From Atopomonas sediminilitoris (lineage in GTDB: Bacteria; Pseudomonadota; Gammaproteobacteria; Pseudomonadales; Pseudomonadaceae), in NCBI RefSeq assembly GCF_022601735.1, contig NZ_JAKUMM010000002.1, positions 389,410 through 453,409 on the forward strand: DNA of 64,000 nucleotides, read 5' to 3'. Every line of letters starts with the position of its first letter. Position 1 is the stretch's first letter. The translations under genes were made by a program, and so were the position numbers. A model generated the notes under the pieces. That model did not search any database and was not told the DNA's origin. It saw only the letters and a list, made by a program, of their open reading frames with translations. Shown one piece after another: positions 27,839-36,684 of the stretch.

Positions 27839-28864
27839 ATGCGCGTGTTAGGGCTCGAAACCTCGTGCGATGAGACCGGTGTCGCCTTATATGACAGCGA
27901 GCAAGGCCTGCTGGCCGATGCCTTGTTTAGCCAGATCGAGCAGCACCGTGTGTACGGTGGTGTGGTGCCGGAGCTGGCTTCGCGCGATCACGTGCGCCGC
28001 GCGGTGCCTTTGGTGCGTGAGGTGCTCGCCGAGGCCGGCTGTGCTTTGCAAGACGTTGATGCGATCGCCTATACCGCAGGCCCGGGCTTAGTTGGGGCTT
28101 TGTTGGTGGGGGCGTGTACAGCGCAGGCCATGGCCACTGCATTAGGTATTCCTGCGGTGGGCGTGCATCACATGGAAGGGCATTTGTTGGCCCCCATGCT
28201 GGAAGACACGCCGCCACAGTTCCCGTTTGTGGCGTTGTTAGTGTCTGGTGGCCACACCCAGTTGGTCCGTGTGGAGGGTATCGGGCGCTACGAATTGCTC
28301 GGTGAGTCGCTCGACGATGCTGCCGGTGAGGCGTTTGATAAGACGGCCAAGCTGCTGGGCTTGGACTACCCGGGCGGGCCGGAAATCGCCCGTTTGGCCG
28401 AGCAAGGGCAGGCGGGGCGCTTTGTGTTTCCTCGGCCGATGACCGATCGTCCCGGCTTGGATTTCAGCTTCAGTGGCTTAAAAACCTTCACCTTGAATAC
28501 ATGGACGCAGTGTCAGCAGAGTGGCGATGCCAGCGAGCAGACGCGCGCCGATGTGGCGCATGCGTTTCAGCATGCGGTGGTAGAAACCTTGGTGATTAAG
28601 TGCCGCCGCGCGCTGAAACAAACCGGCTTGAAGCAGCTGGTGATTGCCGGTGGGGTGAGTGCCAATACGCAATTGCGTCAGAGTTTAGAGGCCATGCTGG
28701 CCAAGCAAGGTGGACGGGTGTTTTATGCGCGGCCGCGGTTTTGCACAGATAATGGCGCGATGATCGCCTATGCCGGTTGTCAGCGTTTGCTCGCGGGGCA
28801 GCACGAAGGGCCGCAGGTGCGAGTCCATGCGCGTTGGCCCATGCAAGCGTTGCCCGCTATTTAA
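27839..28864 (+). CDS. tsaD: tRNA N6-threonylcarbamoyladenosine synthase subunit TsaD
   Basis: Transfers the threonylcarbamoyl group to A37 of ANN-decoding tRNAs, together with TsaB and TsaE. Marks: [19 protein letters not shown] start, the metal-binding [28 protein letters not shown] and [14 protein letters not shown] 27839 gives 341 aa, the standard size; the upstream in-frame extension is not family-like. It is divergent from rpsU with about 200 bp between them, the conserved arrangement in gammaproteobacteria. Confidence 0.97.
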   Translation: MRVLGLETSCDETGVALYDSEQGLLADALFSQIEQHRVYGGVVPELASRDHVRRAVPLVREVLAEAGCALQDVDAIAYTAGPGLVGALLVGACTAQAMATALGIPAVGVHHMEGHLLAPMLEDTPPQFPFVALLVSGGHTQLVRVEGIGRYELLGESLDDAAGEAFDKTAKLLGLDYPGGPEIARLAEQGQAGRFVFPRPMTDRPGLDFSFSGLKTFTLNTWTQCQQSGDASEQTRADVAHAFQHAVVETLVIKCRRALKQTGLKQLVIAGGVSANTQLRQSLEAMLAKQGGRVFYARPRFCTDNGAMIAYAGCQRLLAGQHEGPQVRVHARWPMQALPAI

Positions 28865-28881
28865 GGTGCGCTGGCTGGCGG

Positions 28882-29451
28882 TTAAAAATGCCGCTCTTTG
28901 CCGGCGAGTAAATCTTTCAGGTTGTGCTTGTGGTGCCAGAGTATGAGGGCGCACAACACGGTAAAAGGTAATAAAGCGCTGGGTTTTTGCCACGCCAGTA
29001 ACGGTAATACCAACGGAGTGGCAATGATTGACGCCAGTGAGCTGGTGCGCCACAGGTAGAACACCAAAGCCCAACTGGATAACGCCAGCAAGGCGGCCGG
29101 TGGATATAGGCCGAGCAACATGCCCGCCGAGGTGGCGACGCCTTTGCCGCCGCGAAAGCGATAAAACACGGGGTGTAGGTGGCCAATCACCGCAGCCAGC
29201 CCGATCCATGCTTGTTCTTGCCCTGACAAACCATAGGCACGGGCGATCAAGATCGGCACAAGGCCTTTGCTGAGATCGCCCAGCAAGGTGGCAATCGCCA
29301 GTTTGCGGCTGGAGGTGCGCAACATGTTGGTGGCGCCGGGATTGCCCGAGCCTAACGTGCGCGGATCGGGCCGGCCGCTGACACGGCTTAGCCAGATAGC
29401 GAAGGACACTGAGCCCAACAGGTAGGCGCCAAGCGCCAGTAGCCAGAACAT
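28882..29451 (-). CDS. plsY: Glycerol-3-phosphate acyltransferase PlsY
   Basis: Inner membrane enzyme that acylates glycerol-3-phosphate from acyl-phosphate, the first step of phospholipid synthesis. Multiple hydrophobic helices alternate with conserved loops: [12 protein letters not shown] (active-site loop), [14 protein letters not shown] and a third short loop. ATG 29451 is preferred over GTG 29457: it gives 189 aa and has AAGGTG upstream. It converges with tsaD, with 17 bp between stops, and diverges from folB. Confidence 0.95.
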   Translation of the reverse strand: MFWLLALGAYLLGSVSFAIWLSRVSGRPDPRTLGSGNPGATNMLRTSSRKLAIATLLGDLSKGLVPILIARAYGLSGQEQAWIGLAAVIGHLHPVFYRFRGGKGVATSAGMLLGLYPPAALLALSSWALVFYLWRTSSLASIIATPLVLPLLAWQKPSALLPFTVLCALILWHHKHNLKDLLAGKERHF

Positions 29452-29528
29452 GAGCACACCTTGATTGTGGTGCTTGGATGATAAACAGCAAGGCTTGGCC
29501 TTGTCGCCCGCTGAATGAGAGCTTGCGC

Positions 29529-29882
29529 GTGGATTATGTAGTGATCGAAGCCCTAGAGGCTCAGGCCGTGATCGGTGTCTATGACTGGGAACGCGAGATT
29601 CGTCAGTTGCTCAGTCTTGATCTGACTCTTGGCTGGGATAATCGCCCAGCCGCCGCCAGCGATGATCTCGCACAGGCGCTGGACTACGCCGCAGTAGCCG
29701 CGCGCACCACCGACTTTATTGAGCAGTCCAGCTATGAGCTGGTGGAAACCTTAGTCGAAGACCTTGCCGCGTTGCTGCAACAAGAATTTAACGTGCCGTG
29801 GCTGCGCATTCGTTTGCGCAAGCCCGGCGCGGTAGCCAATGCGCGCAGCGTCGGCGTGGAGATTGAGCGCGGGCAGCGATGA
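29529..29882 (+). CDS. folB: Dihydroneopterin aldolase
   Basis: Folate pathway enzyme that cleaves dihydroneopterin to 6-hydroxymethyl-dihydropterin and glycolaldehyde. Family marks: [37 protein letters not shown] and [14 protein letters not shown]. The start is taken at GTG 29529, which gives 117 aa; a longer in-frame start at 29478 reaches back past the family N terminus. It overlaps folK by 4 bases, and the two encode consecutive pathway steps. Confidence 0.93.
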   Translation: MDYVVIEALEAQAVIGVYDWEREIRQLLSLDLTLGWDNRPAAASDDLAQALDYAAVAARTTDFIEQSSYELVETLVEDLAALLQQEFNVPWLRIRLRKPGAVANARSVGVEIERGQR

Positions 29883-30394
29883 TGCAGGTGTACTTAGGCC
29901 TCGGCAGCAACATCGAGCGTGAAAGCAATATCACCCGCGGCTTGGACGCCTTGCAGGCGCTGTTGGGGCCGCTGGACGTGTCGCCGGTGTTTGAAAGTGA
30001 GGCGGTGGGTATCGTCAGTGCGCCGTTTTTGAATCTGGTGGTCGGCGCACGCACCGAGCTCAGCTTGCAGGCTTTGGATGCGGCGCTAAAAACCATCGAG
30101 TCGGCCAGTGGGCGTTATGCGCCCGATCGCCAAGGCCTGACGTTGGATATCGATATCCTGCTCTACGGGGATTGGCACGGCTGCCATGCGGGGCTGACGT
30201 TGCCGCGTCCGGAGCTGCGCAAAAATGCTTTTGTGTTGTGGCCCTTGGCTGAGCTGGCCCCGCAACTGCGCTTGCCCGATAGCGGTGACACCGCACACAG
30301 TGCATGGCAAGCCTATGCCAGCACGCAGACGTTGGCGCCCGTGCCCTTTGCTTGGCATGGGCAGGCGCTAACGCCGCCTGCCTTACTGTCCTGA
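29879..30394 (+). CDS. folK: 2-amino-4-hydroxy-6-hydroxymethyldihydropteridine pyrophosphokinase
   Basis: Pyrophosphorylates 6-hydroxymethyl-dihydropterin, the step after FolB in folate synthesis. [15 protein letters not shown] at the start, [36 protein letters not shown] and [18 protein letters not shown] are classic HPPK segments. It is 171 aa. The start overlaps the folB stop (two adjacent ATG codons are possible). Its end overlaps the convergent cca gene by 12 bp. Confidence 0.94.
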   Translation: MMQVYLGLGSNIERESNITRGLDALQALLGPLDVSPVFESEAVGIVSAPFLNLVVGARTELSLQALDAALKTIESASGRYAPDRQGLTLDIDILLYGDWHGCHAGLTLPRPELRKNAFVLWPLAELAPQLRLPDSGDTAHSAWQAYASTQTLAPVPFAWHGQALTPPALLS

Positions 30395-31612
30395 GGCTTG
30401 TTTAAAGCTCGCGAGCGCTTGTAAGCGGGCTTGCTGCAGCGCCTTGCCTAGCTCGGCGCCGTCTAAACCTTGAGCTAAGAGCGGCTGCGCACTGACGCTG
30501 AGATAGGCGCTCGCCGCTGCGCGCAAGTAATCGGCTTGCGGGTAGGGCTGCAGGCCCAGCTCGTTGCGTCCGCGCGAGTCAGCCTCGCAGGCTCCGACAA
30601 ACCCTTCCAAGCGCTCACTGCGACGGCTCAGGTCGAGCTTTTGAAACAGCTTAAGCAGTGTTTCGGCACGCAGCTCAAAGGCGCGGTGGCAGTGCGTGTG
30701 CAGTTCGCACACCAGCAAGGCAAGCTCTTGACAGTCGCGTGGCACTTTAAAGCGGGCATTCACGCGTTTGACCAGTTTGAGTCCGCGCGTCTCGTGGGCG
30801 ATATGCCGTGGCCATTCGGCCGCTGGTGTGGTGCCTTTGCCCAAGTCATGCAGCAGTGCCGCCCAGCGTGCTGGCAGCGGCAGGTTGAGCACGGCACTTT
30901 GCGCGACCACTTGCATCACGTGCTCGCCGGTGTCGATTTCGGGGTGGTGTTGTTCCGGCTGCGGTACGCCAAACAGCTGCGCAACCTCGGGCAGTAGCTC
31001 ACGCAGGGCGCCGCAGGCGTGCAGGGTGCGAAAGTACACATCGGGGCGCGGTTCCATCAGGGCGCGCGCGGTTTCTTTCCAGACTCGCTCGGCGGTCAGG
31101 GCGCTAAGCTCGCCGCTGTCGGCCAACTCGCGCATCAGGGTTAGGGTCTCATCGGCCACGCTAAAGCCTAAATCGGCAAAGCGAGCGGCAAAGCGCGCCA
31201 CGCGTAAAACCCGCAACGGATCTTCGGCAAACGCAGGCGATACATGGCGCAGCACTTTGGCCGCCAAGTCCGCTTGTCCGCCGTAGGGGTCGATCAGCTG
31301 GCCGTCGTCGCCTTCAGCCATGGCATTGATGGTCAGATCGCGGCGGATCAGGTCTTGCTCTAGCGTCACATCGGCGGCGGTGTGAAAAGTAAAACCGCCG
31401 TAGCCGACGCCGCTTTTGCGTTCGGTGCGCGCCAGCGCGTATTCGGCACCGGTTTTGGGGTGCAAAAACACCGGGAAGTCAGCGCCCACAGGGCGAAAGC
31501 CTTGGGCTTGCATTTGCGCTGGGGTGGCGCCAACCACGACGTAGTCAATGTCGTGCACGGGACGGCCGAGTAAACGGTCGCGCACCGCGCCGCCGACTTT
31601 ATAGATCTGCAT
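30383..31612 (-). CDS. cca: CCA-adding enzyme (multifunctional tRNA nucleotidyltransferase)
   Basis: Adds or repairs the 3' CCA of tRNAs. The N-terminal nucleotidyltransferase has [20 protein letters not shown] with the catalytic DxD, and [10 protein letters not shown]; the C-terminal HD domain ([13 protein letters not shown]) marks the multifunctional type with phosphatase/phosphodiesterase activity. ATG 31612 gives 409 aa and has GAGG about 7 nt upstream; the longer frame is not family-like. It converges with folK with overlapping 3' ends. Confidence 0.96.
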   Translation of the reverse strand: MQIYKVGGAVRDRLLGRPVHDIDYVVVGATPAQMQAQGFRPVGADFPVFLHPKTGAEYALARTERKSGVGYGGFTFHTAADVTLEQDLIRRDLTINAMAEGDDGQLIDPYGGQADLAAKVLRHVSPAFAEDPLRVLRVARFAARFADLGFSVADETLTLMRELADSGELSALTAERVWKETARALMEPRPDVYFRTLHACGALRELLPEVAQLFGVPQPEQHHPEIDTGEHVMQVVAQSAVLNLPLPARWAALLHDLGKGTTPAAEWPRHIAHETRGLKLVKRVNARFKVPRDCQELALLVCELHTHCHRAFELRAETLLKLFQKLDLSRRSERLEGFVGACEADSRGRNELGLQPYPQADYLRAAASAYLSVSAQPLLAQGLDGAELGKALQQARLQALASFKQASGQ

Positions 31613-31682
31613 AACCTGCCTCTTTGCGGGGTTAGCCGCATTGTCGCGCGGCGAGGTGGCTACGGCCAGAGCCAAGGTGTGC

Positions 31683-31886
31683 TTAGCGTCCTTGAGCGCG
31701 GCGGTCGCTGACCAGTTCGCCGCCGATGCCCCAGTTATCCAGCTCGACTTCGTCGATCACCACCACCGTGGTGGCGGGGTTTTTACCCAGCACATCGACC
31801 AGCAGTTGGGTGACACCAGCAATCAGCGCTTGTTTCTGTTCGCGGGTGACGCCTTCGCGGGTCACTTTAATGTTGACGTAGGGCAT
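31683..31886 (-). CDS. 4-oxalocrotonate tautomerase family protein
   Basis: 67-residue tautomerase. After Met removal Pro1 would be the catalytic base ([20 protein letters not shown]), and the C-terminal half ends in the usual [16 protein letters not shown]. Such enzymes act as oligomers on small enol/keto substrates; the substrate is unknown. The frame stays open upstream through the hexanucleotide repeat and would encode repeated Leu-Asn, but Pro1 requires the start at 31886. It is downstream of the EamA transporter gene, in the same direction. Confidence 0.92.
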   Translation of the reverse strand: MPYVNIKVTREGVTREQKQALIAGVTQLLVDVLGKNPATTVVVIDEVELDNWGIGGELVSDRRAQGR

Positions 31887-31906
31887 GTTGCGGCTCCGTG
31901 ATGATT

Positions 31907-31960
31907 GGTTGAGGTTGAGGTTGAGGTTGAGGTTGAGGTTGAGGTTGAGGTTGAGGTTAA
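31907..31960. repeat. (GGTTGA)8 hexanucleotide tandem repeat
   Basis: Eight perfect GGTTGA units fill 31907-31954, followed by degenerate GGTTAA (31955-31960), then GGTTTT. It begins 20 bp upstream of the tautomerase start and reaches into the stop codon of the EamA transporter. Units of six keep any reading frame, so a copy change would alter spacing but not frame. Confidence 0.95.
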
Positions 31961-32835
31961 GGTTTTGGCTGCGCAGCGAATAGCGCGCTAAGCAGATGAG
32001 CATTGGCGCGGGCTACGCCGAGCAGTACCAACAGCAGTGCGGCGACGGTGGACCATCGCCATGGTTCAGCCAACAGCCAGATACCCGCCACTGCCGAGGC
32101 TGGCGGAATCAGCCCCATCAGCATGCCCATGCCGGCAGCGCCCAAGCGCGCCACGGCGCTTAAGTACAGCGGCATGGCTATCAGCATGGCCAGCACGCCT
32201 TGGTAGCCGGCCTGCAGTAACAGTTGTTGACTGGGCAAAAGCTGCCAGTCGCTACCGAGCACGGCGACATACCACGGCGCATATAAAACGGCGGGCGGCA
32301 CACTGAGGGCGGCCATGGTGGTCAGCAGGTCGATGCGCCAGCGCCGCACCAGCACCGTCATCAGTGCCCAGCAAAGCGTAGCGCTGACGATAAAAGCATC
32401 GCCCAGGCCGAGCGTAGGGGTATGCCACGTTTCCACGATGAGGCAGAGCAGGCCGGCGAGCATTAGCAGCAAGGCTTGCTGGCGTGCGCGGCCTAACGGT
32501 TCGCCGAGCAGCCAGCGGGCTAGCAGGGCAATGGCAAACGGTAGCAGGCCAGGCAGCAGTACCGCGGCGTGGGCTAGCGAGGTCTGGGCAAAGCCTTGAT
32601 AGACCAAACCGGCATAGCCCAGCCCGCCGATGGCGGATAAACACAGCAGGCGCGGGTTAAGCAGCGATCTTTTGCCGTAGTAAAGCCACAGCGGGGTGAT
32701 GAGTACGGCGGCGGGAAATAGGCGCAGGGCGAGCATGTCCCACGGGCTTAAGGCACTCAACGCGCCATAGCGTGAGACGAGCATAAAGCCGATCCAAATC
32801 AACAGGGTGGCGGCGGCGATGAGGCTGCTGGGCAT
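31957..32835 (-). CDS. EamA/DMT family transporter
   Basis: Inner membrane transporter of the drug/metabolite superfamily with about ten hydrophobic helices in two EamA repeats (PSSLIAAATLLIWIGFMLVS, LLLQAGYQGVLAMLIAMPLY). ATG 32835 has AAGGAG a few bases upstream; the upstream in-frame extension is not hydrophobic and lies in the promoter region. It is 292 aa. The substrate is unknown. It is divergent from a LysR regulator, which probably controls it. Its stop codon is inside the hexanucleotide repeat. Confidence 0.9.
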   Translation of the reverse strand: MPSSLIAAATLLIWIGFMLVSRYGALSALSPWDMLALRLFPAAVLITPLWLYYGKRSLLNPRLLCLSAIGGLGYAGLVYQGFAQTSLAHAAVLLPGLLPFAIALLARWLLGEPLGRARQQALLLMLAGLLCLIVETWHTPTLGLGDAFIVSATLCWALMTVLVRRWRIDLLTTMAALSVPPAVLYAPWYVAVLGSDWQLLPSQQLLLQAGYQGVLAMLIAMPLYLSAVARLGAAGMGMLMGLIPPASAVAGIWLLAEPWRWSTVAALLLVLLGVARANAHLLSALFAAQPKP

Positions 32836-32888
32836 GGTGTATCTCCTTGATACGCAGCAGCTTACGTGGCATTTTTGTTCGCGTATAA

Positions 32889-32912
32889 CGATTAAAATCG
32901 AACGAATCGTTC
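32889..32912. promoter_or_regulatory. Nested palindromes in the EamA-LysR intergenic region
   Basis: CGAT-TAAA-ATCG (32889-32900) shares its last base with GAACGA-A-TCGTTC (32900-32912), a perfect 6-bp inverted repeat around one base. The pair lies 54 bp from the EamA start and 27 bp from the LysR start. It is a likely operator for the LysR protein; this is inferred. Confidence 0.45.
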
Positions 32913-32938
32913 TCTTTTTAAGATTAATTAGGCTGATC

Positions 32939-33796
32939 ATGTTGCGCTTACCCGAACTTAGCGATTTGCAGGTATTTCATACCGTGGCGCAGACCGGCAG
33001 CGTGACGCTGGCGGCCAAGCACCTACACCGCGTGCAGTCCAGCGTCAGTAGCCGCCTGAAGGTGCTGGAAGAGCAGTTAGGGGTGGATTTGTTTATTCGC
33101 CAAGGCAAGGGCATGCAGCTAAGCCCTGCCGGTGAGCGCTTGTTGGGGCATGCCGAAGATTTGCTCAGCCGCGCCGCGCAGGCGGTGCAGGTGGCGCGCA
33201 GTGATGAGCCGTGCGGGCCGTTGCGCGTGGGCAGCATGGAAAGCACCGCTGCGGTGCGTTTGCCGCCCTTGTTGGCGCAGTTGCACCGAGCGCATCCTGC
33301 GCTGGAGATTCAGTTGGCCACGGGGCCGAGCCATCCATTGAGCGAACAAGTGCTGGCGCAGAGTTTGGACGCCGCGTTTGTCGCCGAGCCGCCCGAGCAT
33401 CCGGAGTTACAGCGGCGGGTGCTGTGGCAGGAGCGCTTGGTGTTGGTCGGCACCGCGAGTGCACCGAATACCTTATTGGCGTTTCGTCAGGGCTGCGCGT
33501 ATCGCGGCGTGCTGCAGCGCTGGTGTCAGCAGCAGACGCTAACCCCACGGGTGATTGAGCTCAATTCATATCATGCGATCTTGAGCTGTGCCAGCGCGGG
33601 CATGGGCTTGGGTATCGTGCCGGAAAGTGTGTTGGCCAGTTACCCGTGGCGCGCGGCGCTGCACGAGCAGGCGCTGCCGGCGGCACAAGCGCAGGTGCCG
33701 ACCTATCTGGTGTGGCACGCGGCGCGCCAGCACGCAGGGGTGTCGGCCTTACTGGCGTTGGCTGAGCGCAGTGTGACGGTTAGATCGGCGGAATGA
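32939..33796 (+). CDS. LysR-type transcriptional regulator
   Basis: 285-residue regulator. The N-terminal helix-turn-helix is clear (LSDLQVFHTVAQTGSVTLAA, then KHLHRVQSSVSSRL), followed by a LysR substrate-binding domain. ATG 32939 gives the usual N terminus; a longer frame from 32807 would overlap the divergent transporter gene. Its probable target is the EamA transporter, which diverges from it. Its 3' end overlaps the convergent SpoVR gene by 17 bp. Confidence 0.92.
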   Translation: MLRLPELSDLQVFHTVAQTGSVTLAAKHLHRVQSSVSSRLKVLEEQLGVDLFIRQGKGMQLSPAGERLLGHAEDLLSRAAQAVQVARSDEPCGPLRVGSMESTAAVRLPPLLAQLHRAHPALEIQLATGPSHPLSEQVLAQSLDAAFVAEPPEHPELQRRVLWQERLVLVGTASAPNTLLAFRQGCAYRGVLQRWCQQQTLTPRVIELNSYHAILSCASAGMGLGIVPESVLASYPWRAALHEQALPAAQAQVPTYLVWHAARQHAGVSALLALAERSVTVRSAE

Positions 33797-35336
33797 TCAG
33801 GTCCATGCGCGGTTGTTGTTCCTCCTCGTTGGGCGCTACCGGTTTGGGCGGCATGTGTACGCTGCTGACGCGCTGGTCGCCCTGCATGATGTCAAGGTGC
33901 ACATCAAAGCCCCACAAGCGATGCACGTGCTTGAGCACTTCGCTGGCGGAGTCAGCCAGCGGGCGGCGTTCGTGTTGAGTGTGGCGGAGGGTCAGTGAGC
34001 GGTCGCCGCGGCGGTCAACATTCCATACTTGAATATTGGGCTCGCGATTGCCCAAGTTGTACTGCCCAGCCAGCGTTTGCCGTAGCGCGCGAAAGCCGCT
34101 TTCGTCGTGAATGGCGGTGACATTCAGCTCGCGTTGTTGATCGTCATCGAGGATGGCGAACAGTTTGAAGTCGCGCATTAACTTGGGTGACAGGTATTGC
34201 TGGATAAAGCTTTCGTCTTTGAAGCTTTTCATCGCAAATTTCAGCGTGCTTAGCCAGTCGCTGCCGGCGATGTCGGGAAACCAATAGCGGTCTTCGTCGG
34301 TCGGCGCTTCGCAGATGCGGCGAATGTCGCGGAACATGGCAAAGCCCAGCGCATAAGGGTTAATGCCGCTGTAGTAGGGGCTGTCAAAGCCCGGTTGAAA
34401 CACCACGGCGCTGTGGTACTGCAGAAACTCGAGCATAAAACCATCATTGACCAAGCCTTGATCGTAGAGGTCATTGATCAGGGTGTAATGCCAGAAACAG
34501 GCCCAGCCTTCGTTCATCACTTGAGTTTGCCGCTGCGGGTAAAAGTACTGCGAAATCTTGCGCACGATACGCACCACCTCGCGTTGCCAAGGCTCTAGCA
34601 GCGGGGCGTGCTTCTCGATGAAATACAGCAAGTTTTCTTGTGGCTCGCTGGGGAAGCGCGGCTCTTTTTTACCGCTGCCTTTGTCGTGCGGCTTAGGAAT
34701 GGTGCGCCATAGGTCGTTGATTTGGCGTTGCACCGCTTCTTCGCGCTCTTGTTGGCGCAGACGCTCTTCATCGGCCGAGATCGGATACGGGCGCTTGTAG
34801 CGATCGACGCCGTGGTTCATCAGCGCATGGCAGGAGTCGAGCAGCTCTTCGACGGCATCAATGCCGTGGCGGTCTTCGCATTGGCGAATGTAGTTTTTGG
34901 CGAACACCAGGTAGTCGATGATCGAGCTGGCATCGGTCCACGTGCGGAACAGGTAGTTGCCCTTAAAAAAACTGTTGTGGCCGTAGCAGGCGTGGGCGAT
35001 CACCAAGGCTTGCATGCACAGGGTGTTTTCTTCCATCAGGTAGGCGATGCACGGGTCGGAGTTGATCACGATCTCGTACGCCAGCCCCATGTGGCCGCGC
35101 TTGTAGCCTTTTTCGGTGGCGAGAAAATGTTTGCCGAATGACCAGTGGCTGTAGCCAATCGGCATGCCGACGGCCGCGTAGGCGTCCATCATTTGCTCGG
35201 CGCTGATCACCTCGATTTGATTGGGGTAGGTGTCGAGCCCGTAACTGGCGGCGATCCGAGCGATTTCACGGTCGTATTCGCGGATCAGCTCGAATGTCCA
35301 TTCGGAGCTGGTGGCGATGTATTTACGTTTTTTCAT
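33780..35336 (-). CDS. SpoVR family protein (YcgB-like)
   Basis: 518-residue cytoplasmic protein of the SpoVR/YcgB family, whose molecular role is not established. Family marks are [20 protein letters not shown], a Cys/His-containing segment ([20 protein letters not shown]), [10 protein letters not shown] and [13 protein letters not shown]. It has no membrane segment. It begins inside the last bases of yeaH (4-bp overlap) and is the last gene of the prkA-yeaH-spoVR cluster, linked to stress and stationary-phase adaptation in relatives. Confidence 0.93.
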   Translation of the reverse strand: MKKRKYIATSSEWTFELIREYDREIARIAASYGLDTYPNQIEVISAEQMMDAYAAVGMPIGYSHWSFGKHFLATEKGYKRGHMGLAYEIVINSDPCIAYLMEENTLCMQALVIAHACYGHNSFFKGNYLFRTWTDASSIIDYLVFAKNYIRQCEDRHGIDAVEELLDSCHALMNHGVDRYKRPYPISADEERLRQQEREEAVQRQINDLWRTIPKPHDKGSGKKEPRFPSEPQENLLYFIEKHAPLLEPWQREVVRIVRKISQYFYPQRQTQVMNEGWACFWHYTLINDLYDQGLVNDGFMLEFLQYHSAVVFQPGFDSPYYSGINPYALGFAMFRDIRRICEAPTDEDRYWFPDIAGSDWLSTLKFAMKSFKDESFIQQYLSPKLMRDFKLFAILDDDQQRELNVTAIHDESGFRALRQTLAGQYNLGNREPNIQVWNVDRRGDRSLTLRHTQHERRPLADSASEVLKHVHRLWGFDVHLDIMQGDQRVSSVHMPPKPVAPNEEEQQPRMDLIIPPI

Positions 35337-36604
35337 GCTTCGACCCTCCGCTTAAACAGCTCACGGAACACCGGATAAATATCGGCGGCGGACTCGATTT
35401 GCTGCTGCGAGAAGTAATCGGGGAAGCTTTCCTGTACCTCTTCGTAGGCATGCCACAGGGCTTGATGCTCGCGCGGGGTGATCTCCACATAGGTGAAGTA
35501 CTGCATGTGCGGCATGATGTCGTTGACCAGCAAATCGCGGCAGATGGGCGAGTCATCGTTCCAGTTGTCGCCATCGGACGCTTGCGCGCCGTACAGGTTC
35601 CACTCGTTGGTGGGGTAACGCTCGACGATCACTTCGTGCATCAGCTTGAGCGCGCTGGAGACAATCGTGCCGCCGGTTTCGCGTGAGTAGAAAAACTCCT
35701 CCTCATCGACTTCTTTGGCGCTGGTGTGGTGGCGGATAAACACCACGTCGATGCGCTCGTAGTTACGCTTCAAGAACAGGTACAAGAGGATAAAAAAGCG
35801 CTTGGCCATGTCTTTGGTGGCTTGAGTCATCGAGCCGGACACATCCATCAGGCAGAACATCACGGCCTTGGAGGTGGGCACGGGGTGCTTCACCAACAAG
35901 TTGTACTTCAGGTCAAAGGTATCGAGAAACGGCACCGCCTCAATGCGCATGCGCAAGCGGCTGATGTCGTCTTGCAGCAGGCGAATCGCGTGCAGGTTAT
36001 CGGGCTCCTCGCGTTGCAAACGAGCCAGTTCTTCTTCCAGTTGGGCAAGGCGCTTGCGCTTGCCGTGCGTCAGGGCAATGCGTCGTGCGTTGGCTGAGCG
36101 CAGGGTGCGCACGATGTTGATGCGCGACGGGTTGCCTTCGCTACTGATGCCGGCGCGCACGGTTTTGAAGCTGTCGGCGCCGGTGAGGTGGCGCTTGATC
36201 AGATTGGGCAGGGCGAGGTCTTCAAACATGAAGTCGAGGAACTCGTCTTGGGTGATTTGAAACACGAAGTCGTCCATGCCTTCGCCTTGATTGCTGGCGC
36301 TGCCCTGACCGCGCCCCGCACCGCCGGAAGGCGGGCGCTGAATGCGGTCGCCTTGGCTGAACTCTTTGTTGCCCGGATGCACGTTGTGTTGACTGCCGCC
36401 ACGGCCGTGGTGAAACACCGGTTCGTCAATATCGCGACCGGGAATGCTGATCTGCTCGCCGTGCTCCATATCGGTGATCGAGCGGCGGCTGACCGCCTCT
36501 TCGACGGCTTTTTTGATGTGACCACGGTAGCGGCGCAAAAAACGCTGGCGGTTTACCGTGCTCTTGTTTTTACCGTTTAGACGACGGTCAATCACATGGC
36601 TCAT
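35333..36604 (-). CDS. yeaH: YeaH/YhbH family protein (DUF444)
   Basis: 423-residue protein with a von Willebrand A-like domain ([20 protein letters not shown], a MIDAS-type DxSxS motif). The Gly/Gln-rich low-complexity part before it ([16 protein letters not shown]) is typical. The family is encoded beside PrkA-type kinases; no enzymatic activity has been shown. The 3' end overlaps the SpoVR gene by 4 bases, and the PrkA gene is 80 bp upstream. It probably works with PrkA in a nutrient or stress response. Confidence 0.93.
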   Translation of the reverse strand: MSHVIDRRLNGKNKSTVNRQRFLRRYRGHIKKAVEEAVSRRSITDMEHGEQISIPGRDIDEPVFHHGRGGSQHNVHPGNKEFSQGDRIQRPPSGGAGRGQGSASNQGEGMDDFVFQITQDEFLDFMFEDLALPNLIKRHLTGADSFKTVRAGISSEGNPSRINIVRTLRSANARRIALTHGKRKRLAQLEEELARLQREEPDNLHAIRLLQDDISRLRMRIEAVPFLDTFDLKYNLLVKHPVPTSKAVMFCLMDVSGSMTQATKDMAKRFFILLYLFLKRNYERIDVVFIRHHTSAKEVDEEEFFYSRETGGTIVSSALKLMHEVIVERYPTNEWNLYGAQASDGDNWNDDSPICRDLLVNDIMPHMQYFTYVEITPREHQALWHAYEEVQESFPDYFSQQQIESAADIYPVFRELFKRRVEA

Positions 36605-36684
36605 AGGCTAGGCCCTCCGGGCCGGCGACTGCGGCGTGCAGCGTGGCACGGCGCAGGTCGCGGTATGCGGGCAACGGCTTGCGC

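Noticed and set aside
28685..29491. 268-codon minus frame across tsaD and plsY
   Set aside because: Runs through two conserved genes in the wrong frame.
31907..31960. CRISPR array
   Set aside because: Units are 6 bp with no spacers.
31683..32003. Tautomerase with Leu-Asn repeat N terminus
   Set aside because: The enzyme family needs Pro directly after the initiator Met, so the repeat is untranslated.
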